Part shown: piece after piece, positions 43,849 to 52,245 of the stretch
Layout: each line of letters begins with the position of its first letter
How positions within the stretch are numbered: position 1 is the stretch's first letter
NCBI GenBank assembly: GCA_964525015.1
Contig: CAZGFY010000001.1
Coordinates: 1-64,000, forward strand
Length of the DNA: 64,000 nt
Direction of reading: 5' to 3'
Source of the DNA: RGIG3102 sp964525015
GTDB taxonomy: Bacteria > Bacillota > Clostridia > Oscillospirales > Ruminococcaceae
Made by a program: the position numbers and the translations under genes
Notes under the pieces: model-generated
Told to the model about the DNA's origin: nothing
What the model saw: only the letters and a program-made list of their open reading frames with translations
The model's database searches: none

Positions 43849-44769
43849 ATGAAACAAGAATATGAAAAAAATTTAATCAGCAAAACCGTTTGGTATTATT
43901 ACTCTGAAAATTTAACCCAGCAACAAATCGCAAGTATACTTGGTATTAGTCGCTCTAGAGTTGTAAACTTGCTTGAAAAAGCAAAGCAAACTGGTGTTAT
44001 TAAATTTGTAATACGTCAAGATAGTGATAGACGAATGGAAATCGAACATAATCTTATAAAAAAATATAATTTAAAAGATGTTTTTGTGGTTCCAACCCCT
44101 GAAAATCCTGCTAATTTAAATGAAACCATTGCAAAGGCTGCCGCTATGTATGTGGGAACTAGGTTAGAAACTGGTGGATATTTAAACATGGGATATGGTG
44201 ATACGCTATCACGCACTCTAAACCACTTAGCAACTATGGTCGAAAAACCAATTAATGTAGTAAGCCTCACTGGTGGTGTTAGCTACTACCTTCCAAATAA
44301 CACTCTTTCAACTTTTAATGCCAAATTATTTTTAATCCCCTGCCCATTATTATTATCTAGTGGCGAAATGCGAGATGCTATGCTAAATGAGCCTAGTGTT
44401 AACGATATTAAAAGAATGCATACACTATCTCAGATGAGTGTCGTGGGAATAGGTTCTATGTCCGAAGATGCTACTATTATTAAAAATGGTATATTAAATA
44501 AAAATGATTTCACTCTTTTAAATATGCATGGAGCAGTTGGAGATATTTTAAGTCATTTCATTGATAAAGACGGTAATTCAATTGAATCAAGCATTAACCA
44601 GCGTTTAATTAGCACCTCGCTTGAAACACTTTCTAATTTAAAAAATGTTGTGGGTGTGGCGGCTGGAAAAGAAAAGATTGAAGCAATTAAAGCTGTTTTA
44701 AATAAAGAGTATCTTGATATTTTAATAACTGATGAGCAAACGGCAACTGATTTATTATCAGATGCTTAA
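43849..44769 (+). CDS. lsrR: LsrR: SorC-family AI-2 responsive repressor
   Basis: 306 residues from the ATG at 43849 (AAAGGTAGTG upstream; an upstream ATG at 43804 falls in the operator). N-terminal helix-turn-helix LTQQQIASILGISRSRVVNLLEKAK (about 19-44), then the sugar-binding SorC domain (about 55-306) with MGYGDTLSRTL, NVVSLTGGVSYYLP, MSVVGIGSMSEDATI and GVAAGKEKIEAIKAVL. In enteric bacteria phospho-AI-2 releases LsrR from the lsr promoters; its place next to lsrA and lsrK supports the same role here. Confidence 0.9.
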   Translation: MKQEYEKNLISKTVWYYYSENLTQQQIASILGISRSRVVNLLEKAKQTGVIKFVIRQDSDRRMEIEHNLIKKYNLKDVFVVPTPENPANLNETIAKAAAMYVGTRLETGGYLNMGYGDTLSRTLNHLATMVEKPINVVSLTGGVSYYLPNNTLSTFNAKLFLIPCPLLLSSGEMRDAMLNEPSVNDIKRMHTLSQMSVVGIGSMSEDATIIKNGILNKNDFTLLNMHGAVGDILSHFIDKDGNSIESSINQRLISTSLETLSNLKNVVGVAAGKEKIEAIKAVLNKEYLDILITDEQTATDLLSDA

Positions 44770-44860
44770 AATAAAAGCTATTAATTAAAACAAAAGCCTT
44801 TTTATCGCCATATTAAAAAGGTGATTTCAAGTTTTATGTGGCAGAATGGAGAATATATCT

Positions 44861-46423
44861 ATGAAGAAATACCTGTTGGCAATTGATGCTGGCACTGGTA
44901 GTGTTCGCGCTATTGTTTTTGATTTTAACGGTAATGAAATTGGAGCAGTATCTAAAGAATGGACTCATAATGAAGATTACCGTTGGCCTGGAAGTATGGA
45001 TTTTGATTGGGTTAAAAACTGGAATTTAACAAAAGACTGTATAAAATCTGTTATTTCCAAAACTAAAATTGACCCTTTAGAAATTGCAGGAATTTCAACA
45101 ACCTGTATGCGTGAAGGTATACTACTTTACGATGATAGTCTGAATGAAATTTGGGCTTGTGCTAATGTTGATGCACGAAGTGTTGACGAAGTAAGAAAAC
45201 TTATAGAATCAAATAAAGATTTAGAAAAAGAAATCTACTATAAAACAGGCGAAACATATGCACTAGGTGCTATTCCCCGTATTTTATGGGTTAAAGATAA
45301 GCTGCCTGAAACTTACGAGAAAACAGCTAAAGTTGGAATGTTTAACGATTGGCTTATTTTAAAATTAACAGGTGTTTTATCAGTTGAGCCTAGCAATGGT
45401 AGTACAACTGGGATTTTAAATTTAAAAACCAGACAATGGGATTTAGATATTGCTAAACAAGTTGGTATAAAAACTGATATATTCCCTACTATTACCGAAA
45501 GTGGGGTTAAAATTGCAACAATTTCTAAAAAAGGAGCATCAGAAACCGGACTTGTTGAAGGAACTCCAGTTATCGTTGGTGGCGGTGATTGCCAACTTGG
45601 TGTTATAGGAGTTGGAGCAAGTAAAGCTGGGCAAGCAGCGGTTTTTGGAGGCAGTTTTTGGCAATATGAATTTAATACTAACTCCCCTAAGACTGATAAG
45701 GATTGTAGAGTTCGTGTAAATTGTCATGCTGTGAATGGCGTTTGGCAGTATGAAGCTCTTGCTTTTAAACCAGGTCTTGTTATGCGATGGTTTAGAGACG
45801 CTTTTTGTGATTTAGAAAAATCAATTAGCGAACAAACTGGCATCGATACATACGAGTTAATGAATGATAAAGCCAAAGATGTACCGGCTGGAAGTCATGG
45901 AATGATTTGCTGCTTTAGTGATGTTATGAATTTCATTGAATGGAAGCATGCAAGCCCAACCTTTACAAATTTCGGCCTAGATTCTGAAAAATTCAACCGT
46001 GTCACCTTCTATCGTGCTATTTTAGAAAATACAGCACTCTTAGTTAAAGGGCATATTGATTTAGTAAAGGAAGCCACTGGAGATGAGCCAGATGAGTTAA
46101 TTTTTGCAAGTGGTGCTTCAAAAAGTAAATTATGGTCGCAAATTTTAGCCGATGTAACTGGGAAAACAGTTAAAGTACCTGTTGTTAAAGAAGCAACTGC
46201 ACTTGGTGCTGCTATATTAGCAGGAGTTGGAGCTGGGATTTATAAAGATGTTGAAGAAGGAGTTAGTAAATCTGTTAGAATAGAATCAGTTTTTACTCCT
46301 AACCCCCTAAATAAACCTATATATGATGAACTATATACTAAGTGGAAAGATATATATAAGGCACAACTTAATTTATGTGATAAAGGCCTTGTAAATAATA
46401 TGTGGAAGGCACCAGGATTATAA
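44861..46423 (+). CDS. lsrK: LsrK: AI-2 kinase
   Basis: 520 residues from the ATG at 44861 (GGAG 9 bp upstream; frame open to 44846). FGGY carbohydrate kinase with phosphate loops LLAIDAGTGSVRAIVFDFNG (about 4-23) and GGGDCQLGVIGVGA (about 240-255) and C-terminal ASGASKSKLWSQILADVTG. LsrK-type stretches are KEWTHNEDYRWPGSMDFDW, STTCMREGILLYD and WACANVDARS. It phosphorylates imported AI-2 (DPD) on the C5 hydroxyl, trapping it in the cell and making the LsrR inducer. A small hairpin (44799-44821) lies in the gap after lsrR. Confidence 0.92.
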   Translation: MKKYLLAIDAGTGSVRAIVFDFNGNEIGAVSKEWTHNEDYRWPGSMDFDWVKNWNLTKDCIKSVISKTKIDPLEIAGISTTCMREGILLYDDSLNEIWACANVDARSVDEVRKLIESNKDLEKEIYYKTGETYALGAIPRILWVKDKLPETYEKTAKVGMFNDWLILKLTGVLSVEPSNGSTTGILNLKTRQWDLDIAKQVGIKTDIFPTITESGVKIATISKKGASETGLVEGTPVIVGGGDCQLGVIGVGASKAGQAAVFGGSFWQYEFNTNSPKTDKDCRVRVNCHAVNGVWQYEALAFKPGLVMRWFRDAFCDLEKSISEQTGIDTYELMNDKAKDVPAGSHGMICCFSDVMNFIEWKHASPTFTNFGLDSEKFNRVTFYRAILENTALLVKGHIDLVKEATGDEPDELIFASGASKSKLWSQILADVTGKTVKVPVVKEATALGAAILAGVGAGIYKDVEEGVSKSVRIESVFTPNPLNKPIYDELYTKWKDIYKAQLNLCDKGLVNNMWKAPGL

Positions 46424-46449
46424 TTTTAATTAGATAATGGAGGTTATTT

Positions 46450-46806
46450 ATGTTTATAATAAATGAAAGTGAAAGAGAATACAGATTTAAAACTAGTGGT
46501 CCAAAATATCTTATGCAAGGGCCAAGAATGAATTTTGCAATTGTGCAGTTTATGCCAGGGGATGATTTTGGAGCTCACTATCACGATGTGATGGAAGAAA
46601 ACTTTTATATTTTAGAAGGAAAAGTTGACTGCTATGTTGACGGCGTTAAAAACACATTATCAGTTGGCGATTTAATCCACACCGAGCCAGGCGAAGTTCA
46701 TTACTTAATAAACCCATATGATAAACCAGTGAAAATGGTTGCAACACTTGCACCTTATCAAGAATCAGATAAAACAAATGTTGATAATCCAAAATTGATT
46801 GACTAA
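46450..46806 (+). CDS. Cupin-domain protein of the lsrRK operon
   Basis: 118 residues, single cupin barrel. Motif 1 is GDDFGAHYHDVMEENFYILEG, giving His, His and Glu metal ligands; motif 2 is GDLIHTEPGEVHYLINP with the last His ligand. It follows lsrK by 26 bp with a strong ribosome site (TGGAGG) and precedes the operon terminator. Enterobacterial lsr operons carry lsrG, a phospho-AI-2 isomerase of a different fold; none is present here, so this cupin may act on phospho-DPD in its place. That role is inference; the cupin fold is clear. Confidence 0.75.
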   Translation: MFIINESEREYRFKTSGPKYLMQGPRMNFAIVQFMPGDDFGAHYHDVMEENFYILEGKVDCYVDGVKNTLSVGDLIHTEPGEVHYLINPYDKPVKMVATLAPYQESDKTNVDNPKLID

Positions 46807-46810
46807 AAAC

Positions 46811-46843
46811 AAAAAGACGATTTTAAAAATCGTCTTTTTTATT
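46811..46843 (+). terminator. lsrRK-cupin operon terminator
   Basis: Stem AAAAAGACGATTTT with AAAATCGTCTTTTTT, starting 5 bp after the cupin stop. The flanking A run also suits the convergent ABC-2 permease gene. Confidence 0.85.
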
Positions 46844-46848
46844 TGCAT

Positions 46849-48099
46849 TTAAATTAAAACACTAATTAAGATTAGAATTAAAAATATTGTATTTTTTAAA
46901 ATTGATGGAATTTTTTTATTTTTTATATTTTCAAAGAAAAAGAATACTAAAACAAGCGAATCTATTAAAAATATTAGTATAATCATTTTTAATATTGATA
47001 ACCTAAAAACAATGCCTGATAAGATAATAAAAATTGAACTTATAAAAGAAAATAATTTTACGTAATTTAATGTGATAAAAATGATGGAGTACGGAATAAT
47101 AACTCCTTTTTTAATTGTATCTTGTAGTTTTAAAAGCTGATTTGAAATAGTTTGCTCTATATTTAATATACAAGATATTAAAATAAACACTGTAATATAT
47201 GTATATATATTATTATTAATATTAACTCCCAAAAATACAAACTCAATTTTAAAAACGCTGAGTGCAAATATCGGAATTATCACTGCTAGAAAAATTTTTA
47301 ATACATTTCCATTTAATCTAATAGTTTCTATTACTGATTTATAAAAAAGTATATTTTTATAATTTATTTTAAAATTATAAAGCTTTAATTTGTAGTTTTT
47401 TTGAGATAGGTGTTCTTCCATAATTCTTTGCATTTCTGCATAGTTTTTATTTCTTGTGTGATAATTTATCATTTCTTTACGAGTCATATCTTTTAGAAAT
47501 TTATCTAGATTAATTTCTTGATTGTATGAATAGTAAGTAATAACTATCGCCCACAATAGAAAAAATATTGAAAATTCAATATTATATGTAAAATAAAGAA
47601 ACAATATTGATGAAACTATACTTATAAATAACCACTTTTTATTTTCATTGTATTTTATCCATTTAGTTAGCATAGATAAATTGATGAAAACAGATAATAA
47701 AAATATATTTTCAATTAACAAATTTGCATATAATCTAAAATTATAAATAACAAAACTTACAATTATCCCTATTAAACAATTACTTATTATTTTAATAATA
47801 AAATTATATTTTAAAACTTTTTTAAATATATTATTATTAGAAAAATAATGAATAGTGGCTGGGTGCATATTAAATACGCTTGTTTTTAATGCTATTATAT
47901 ATAGTAAGGAAATAAGAATGCTAATTATATTAACTGCAAGATTTATGATTTTATTATTCATATCTAGGCTATGAAATATGGAAGTGATAATATATACAAA
48001 AAAAATCCCAACTCCTATTAATGATGATAATTCAAGCAAGTATTTTTTTAGCATAATTTTATTCGCTCTAAAACTTTGCTTTAATAAATAATTAAACAT
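46849..48099 (-). CDS. ABC-2 type membrane subunit, 416 aa
   Basis: 416 residues with about ten hydrophobic segments in two clusters (about 15-210 and 265-415) separated by a basic, helical loop (FLKDMTRKEMINYHTRNKNYAEMQRIMEEHL). This resembles permease partners of small ABC-2 exporters such as EcsB-like or bacteriocin-immunity type proteins. It starts 1 bp after the ATPase gene ends, so they form one transporter. No substrate clue. Confidence 0.65.
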   Translation of the reverse strand: MFNYLLKQSFRANKIMLKKYLLELSSLIGVGIFFVYIITSIFHSLDMNNKIINLAVNIISILISLLYIIALKTSVFNMHPATIHYFSNNNIFKKVLKYNFIIKIISNCLIGIIVSFVIYNFRLYANLLIENIFLLSVFINLSMLTKWIKYNENKKWLFISIVSSILFLYFTYNIEFSIFFLLWAIVITYYSYNQEINLDKFLKDMTRKEMINYHTRNKNYAEMQRIMEEHLSQKNYKLKLYNFKINYKNILFYKSVIETIRLNGNVLKIFLAVIIPIFALSVFKIEFVFLGVNINNNIYTYITVFILISCILNIEQTISNQLLKLQDTIKKGVIIPYSIIFITLNYVKLFSFISSIFIILSGIVFRLSILKMIILIFLIDSLVLVFFFFENIKNKKIPSILKNTIFLILILISVLI

Positions 48100-48100
48100 T

Positions 48101-48826
48101 CTATATCTCTCTTTCTTCTTTTGAAGCTAGATATAAATATATATCATTAATGTTCATATTAGTTTTTAACTGATTTGATATTTCCTCCAAACTTCCACTT
48201 GCTAATAATTTGCCATCTTCAATAATAATATAATAATCGCATATACTTTCCATAACACTAAGTAGATGACTTGAAAGAAGTATACTTTTCCCTTTTGATT
48301 TTTCTTTAAGGAGTAAATTTTTTAATACTAATATCTGCTTTGGGTCAAGACCTGTAAATGGCTCATCAGCTATAAGCATCTCAAAATTTTGCAAAAGAGT
48401 GCAGGCTATCATAAGTTTTTGCTTATTTCCTTTTGATAGCTGTGCTGGAACTTTATCTAAATGTTTATTAAGCTCAAGAACATCTATTAATTCTAGCACT
48501 TGCTTTTTAGTGCTATGCATAGTTGATATAAATTCTAGATGTTCTAAAACTGATAATTCATCAAAAAATATCGGTGTGTCAGGCAAAAAGGCAACTGGAA
48601 ATTCTTCATTTTTATAGCTATTAATATCATTTAAATTAAAATACACTTCTCCACTAGTAGGCTTTTGATATCTAATAATTGTTTTTAATGTTGTGGTTTT
48701 CCCTGCTCCGTTTGCACCGATTAGCCCTGTTATACAATTTTCAGGGACTTTAAAAGATATATCTGATAATGCGATATTATTTCCATATTTTTTAGTAATA
48801 TTTTTAAATTCTAGTATCGGTTTCAC
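48101..48826 (-). CDS. ABC transporter ATPase
   Basis: 241 residues. Walker A GANGAGKTT (about 37-45), Q-loop region, signature LSKGNKQKLMIA (about 137), Walker B FEMLIADEPFTGLDP and switch His in LLSSHLLS. It belongs to the CcmA/EcsA-like group that drives ABC-2 exporters. First gene of a two-gene unit with the membrane subunit downstream. Ribosome site is AGGGGGG about 10 bp before the ATG. Confidence 0.88.
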   Translation of the reverse strand: MKPILEFKNITKKYGNNIALSDISFKVPENCITGLIGANGAGKTTTLKTIIRYQKPTSGEVYFNLNDINSYKNEEFPVAFLPDTPIFFDELSVLEHLEFISTMHSTKKQVLELIDVLELNKHLDKVPAQLSKGNKQKLMIACTLLQNFEMLIADEPFTGLDPKQILVLKNLLLKEKSKGKSILLSSHLLSVMESICDYYIIIEDGKLLASGSLEEISNQLKTNMNINDIYLYLASKEEREI

Positions 48827-48892
48827 TAAATAAATCCCCCCTTTAAATTATATATTTTTATTTATAATTATATCATATCAATTCTTAAAAAT

Positions 48893-48922
48893 CAAAAAGA
48901 GCCTAATTTCAGGCTCTTTTAA
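48893..48922 (-). terminator. nagB terminator
   Basis: Stem AAAAGAGCCT (48895-48904) with AGGCTCTTTT (48911-48920), 6-nt loop, T run on the minus strand. Confidence 0.85.
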
Positions 48923-48924
48923 AT

Positions 48925-49629
48925 TTAATCAACCATTACAACTATTAAATTTTCGTGTAGCTGTAATATTGAAGCTGGCACTTCTGGAGTTATATCTCCA
49001 AAGATTGCTTTTTCTATTATTTCTTTTTTATCTTTGCCCCCTGCTAGGATAACCTTTTTTGCTTGAATTATATTTTTAATTCCTAGGGTTATCGCAGTTG
49101 TTGGCGTTTCGCTAATTGAATTAAAAAATCTTGAATTCGCTTCAATTGTTTCTTTGTGTAAATCAACAACGTGAGTATCTTTTTTAAAGCTTTTATTCGG
49201 CTCATTAAATCCTATATGCCCATTATGGCCTATTCCTAGAAGCTGAATATCTATTCCATTTAATTTTTGAATTAATTCATCGTAATTAAAGCATTCTTTT
49301 TCTAAGTCGTCTGCAAGACCATTTGGGATAAATGTGTTTTCTTTTTTAACATTTATATGATTAAAGAAATTATTATCCATATAGTAGCGATAGCTCTGGT
49401 CGTTATCACTAGATAAGCCGATATATTCATCTAAATTAACAGTTTTAACAAAAGAAAAATCAAGGTTTTCTTTTTTATGCCTTTTAATTAGATTTTCATA
49501 AATCCCAAGCGCAGTTGAGCCTGTTGCAAGCCCTAATACACTGCTTGGATTTTCAATAATATCATTTACAAACTCATCGCTTATTTTATCGCACATTTCT
49601 TCATATGTTTTTACTCTATAAATTTTCAT
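48925..49629 (-). CDS. nagB: Glucosamine-6-phosphate deaminase
   Basis: 234 residues, the short Gram-positive type. LGLATGSTALGIYENLI (phosphate-binding), VNLDEYIGL (catalytic Asp), LLGIGHNGHIGFNEP (catalytic His and Glu) and ITLGIKNIIQAKKVILAGG are all present. It converts glucosamine-6-phosphate to fructose-6-phosphate and ammonia. Last gene of the ROK-M81-kinase-nagA-nagB unit, 24 bp after nagA. Confidence 0.95.
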   Translation of the reverse strand: MKIYRVKTYEEMCDKISDEFVNDIIENPSSVLGLATGSTALGIYENLIKRHKKENLDFSFVKTVNLDEYIGLSSDNDQSYRYYMDNNFFNHINVKKENTFIPNGLADDLEKECFNYDELIQKLNGIDIQLLGIGHNGHIGFNEPNKSFKKDTHVVDLHKETIEANSRFFNSISETPTTAITLGIKNIIQAKKVILAGGKDKKEIIEKAIFGDITPEVPASILQLHENLIVVMVD

Positions 49630-49653
49630 ACTTAATAATCCCTTTTAAATAAA

Positions 49654-50796
49654 CTATGCTTTTTTATAAGCAATCTTACCATTAATAATTGTGTAAAGAA
49701 CATCGAAATCATCATTAACAATTGCAAAATCTGCAAAATTGCCTTCTTTAATTTCGCCTATTGTATCTTCAATTTTTAAATATCTTGATTGGTTTATAGA
49801 TGTTATTTTAGCTAAATCTTCAAGTGATACCCCTGTATTTTTATAAAAATTTCTCATCCCAGCATTAAAATCAAGAACACTTCCAGCAATAACATCACCA
49901 GGCAAAGTGCATTTACCATTTTTTAGTTTAACCATTTGCCCACCTAAGTCGTATTCTCCATCGAGAAGTCCGCCTGCTCTTATGCAATCTGTTATTAATA
50001 ATAGCTTATCAATTCCTTTTGCATTTTTAACTAGTGAATATAAATTTGAGTTAACGTGAATATTATCGCATATCATTTCCACATAGCAATCATTCGTAAG
50101 AGCTGAGCCAACACACCCTGGACTTCTATGGTTTAGCCCTGTCATTGCATTAAAAAGATGTGTAAAAGATTTTGCACCATTTTTTATAGCAAGGGTTGCC
50201 GTTTCATAATCGGCATTTGTGTGAGCTATTGAAAAATTAAAATCATCTTTATATTTAATGATAAATTCTTGAGCACCTAGCACTTCAGGGGCAATTGAAA
50301 TAATTTTGATAACATCTTTATTTTTTAAAATTAAATCTTCATCAATTGGAAAAATTCCATTTTCAGGCTGCGCCCCTTTTTTATCTTTATTTATAAAAGG
50401 ACCTTCTAAGTGCACACCTAAAACCTTTGCACCTGTACTATTTTCTATTTTAATGAAATCTTTAATATTATCTAGTGCATTTTGGATTTTTTCCTTTGGC
50501 ATCGACATTGTTGTTGGCAAAAATGATGTTACTCCATTTTTAACTATGCTATCACTCATTGTTTTAGTTGCTTTATAGCTAGCGTCCATTGTATCAGCGC
50601 CATTATTTCCGTGGATATGAACATCGATAAATCCTGGAAAAACAAGCTCACCATTTAATTTAATTTCTTCTGTTATCTTAGATTTATCAGCATCTTCATT
50701 TTTTAAAACTGAAACTGTTTTCTCATTATAAATTAAGGCGTGATTATCAATAAAACTACCATTATAAAAAATTCTGCCACCAGTAATTATCTTCAT
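49654..50796 (-). CDS. nagA: N-acetylglucosamine-6-phosphate deacetylase
   Basis: 380 residues, amidohydrolase fold. Metal and catalytic motifs: FPGFIDVHIHGNNGADTMDA (HxH), LGVHLEGPFI (Glu), SIAHTNAD and FTHLFNAM (His), LLITDCIRAGG (catalytic Asp) and LEDLAKITSINQSRYL near the end. It releases acetate from GlcNAc-6-P, feeding NagB. It starts 11 bp after the ROK kinase gene ends. Confidence 0.95.
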   Translation of the reverse strand: MKIITGGRIFYNGSFIDNHALIYNEKTVSVLKNEDADKSKITEEIKLNGELVFPGFIDVHIHGNNGADTMDASYKATKTMSDSIVKNGVTSFLPTTMSMPKEKIQNALDNIKDFIKIENSTGAKVLGVHLEGPFINKDKKGAQPENGIFPIDEDLILKNKDVIKIISIAPEVLGAQEFIIKYKDDFNFSIAHTNADYETATLAIKNGAKSFTHLFNAMTGLNHRSPGCVGSALTNDCYVEMICDNIHVNSNLYSLVKNAKGIDKLLLITDCIRAGGLLDGEYDLGGQMVKLKNGKCTLPGDVIAGSVLDFNAGMRNFYKNTGVSLEDLAKITSINQSRYLKIEDTIGEIKEGNFADFAIVNDDFDVLYTIINGKIAYKKA

Positions 50797-50807
50797 TTTA
50801 AAACCCC

Positions 50808-52205
50808 TTATTTAACTATTTTAGGAAGACTTGCAGCAGCTATTGATTGCCCCACTCTTCGCATTTCTTCATCAGGTGTAACTAATTCGATTTTATCAAA
50901 TAATTCTTTAAATTCACCTTCTAAAACCTTATTTGCATTCTCGATAATTAAATCTCCACCTTTTCCAGAAAGCACTCTTCCTAGTAGTAAAACTTTATTT
51001 ATATCATAAAATTCAGCATAGTAAGCCAATGCATATCCTAGGTATACGCCAATACTTTCATATATTTTTTTAGCACCTTCGTGATTTTCTTCCATTAATT
51101 TTTGAACAACTTTTAGTTTTTCAGCTGGATATAATCCTTCTTCAAATTCTATCCCTGCATTAGGTGCAAGTTTTATAACAGCATCTTGAGAGAAATAGCT
51201 TGTACCAACTCCAATATCAAGCGACCATTCGTCCATTAATGCAGTTGGACTATAATCAACTGGCACAAAGGCAAGTTCATTCAGCCAACCAGTTATATTA
51301 CCGTTTTTATCAACATAGCCAACTGCTTCGCTTGTGCCCATTGCTATTCCAAGTATACCATTTTCGTTCATACTCATTGCACCAGCTAAAGCCGTTACAT
51401 CTCCATCATTTGCAACTTCTATTGGAACATCTCCGATAGCTTTTGCAGCTGTAAAGTATATTTGCCTTACCACTTTATCGAAATCTTCTTTTGAAACTTC
51501 TCTAAACAAACTAGCTGCCCTTGGCTCATTATTTATATAAATTCCAGCACTACTAATACCAATCGCATCAACTCTTGGCATTTTAGATGCAGCAAGTTTA
51601 AATGATTCTATTATTCCATCTAAATGATACTGTGGGTCTTTTGTGATTTTGGGATGCCAAACTGTTTCAGTTGAAAAGATAGTTTCCCCATCTACAACAG
51701 CCGAAACCTTTCTATCACTACCACCTGCATCAAAGCCTATTCTATATCCATCTAAGTTTCTTCCAACAGATTTTGAAGAATCGCTTGAATTTGGAACTTT
51801 ATCAAAATCAGCAAACTCAACTGTAAATGTTTCGTGGTAAACTCCACCTATAAAATTTGCATCAAAATCTCTTTTTCCACCTATTCTATAAGCATCTTTT
51901 AAATATTCGCCTATGTAATCTGGGCCTGCAAATATAATTTTATATCCACCTTTCACCCAAATTAAAGATTTAACTAATCTTTCTACATAAATTTTATTGT
52001 CTTCATTTTTTTCTGCACATTCTGGAAAAATCTCAACCACTTGAGTTGCCGTAAAATTATCTTCGCCAACTATCGCAATTTTAACTAATTCTGTTTTTCC
52101 ATATTCTTTTAAAGCGTTTCTATACATTCTATTTTCTAAGGAAATAGGGCGAAATTCTTTATCTAGTTCTGGAACAAATTTTGGTGTACATATAAAAGTT
52201 TTCAT
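50808..52205 (-). CDS. ROK/ASKHA sugar kinase with N-terminal extension
   Basis: 465 residues. The kinase core begins near 152: YRIGFDAGGSDRKVSAVVDGE (phosphate 1), AIGISSAGIYINNE, VEVANDGDVTALAGAM with the catalytic-type Asp, and LGIAMGTSEAVGYVD (adenosine/phosphate 2). The first 150 residues (with KIAIVGEDNFTATQVVEIFPE and YVERLVKSLIWVKGGYKIIFAG) are not part of a standard ROK kinase and are not recognised. Placed before nagA-nagB, it should phosphorylate the imported amino sugar, possibly GlcNAc. ROK zinc-finger cysteines are not evident. Gene spacing is 12-40 bp on both sides. Confidence 0.75.
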   Translation of the reverse strand: MKTFICTPKFVPELDKEFRPISLENRMYRNALKEYGKTELVKIAIVGEDNFTATQVVEIFPECAEKNEDNKIYVERLVKSLIWVKGGYKIIFAGPDYIGEYLKDAYRIGGKRDFDANFIGGVYHETFTVEFADFDKVPNSSDSSKSVGRNLDGYRIGFDAGGSDRKVSAVVDGETIFSTETVWHPKITKDPQYHLDGIIESFKLAASKMPRVDAIGISSAGIYINNEPRAASLFREVSKEDFDKVVRQIYFTAAKAIGDVPIEVANDGDVTALAGAMSMNENGILGIAMGTSEAVGYVDKNGNITGWLNELAFVPVDYSPTALMDEWSLDIGVGTSYFSQDAVIKLAPNAGIEFEEGLYPAEKLKVVQKLMEENHEGAKKIYESIGVYLGYALAYYAEFYDINKVLLLGRVLSGKGGDLIIENANKVLEGEFKELFDKIELVTPDEEMRRVGQSIAAASLPKIVK

Positions 52206-52245
52206 ATAATTATAAATTCCTTTCTATACCTTTAATTTTCAAATA

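Noticed and set aside
46450..46806. Calling the cupin LsrG
   Set aside because: LsrG is an antibiotic-biosynthesis-monooxygenase-like fold. The HxH...E...H pattern here is a cupin, so only a functional analogy can be suggested.
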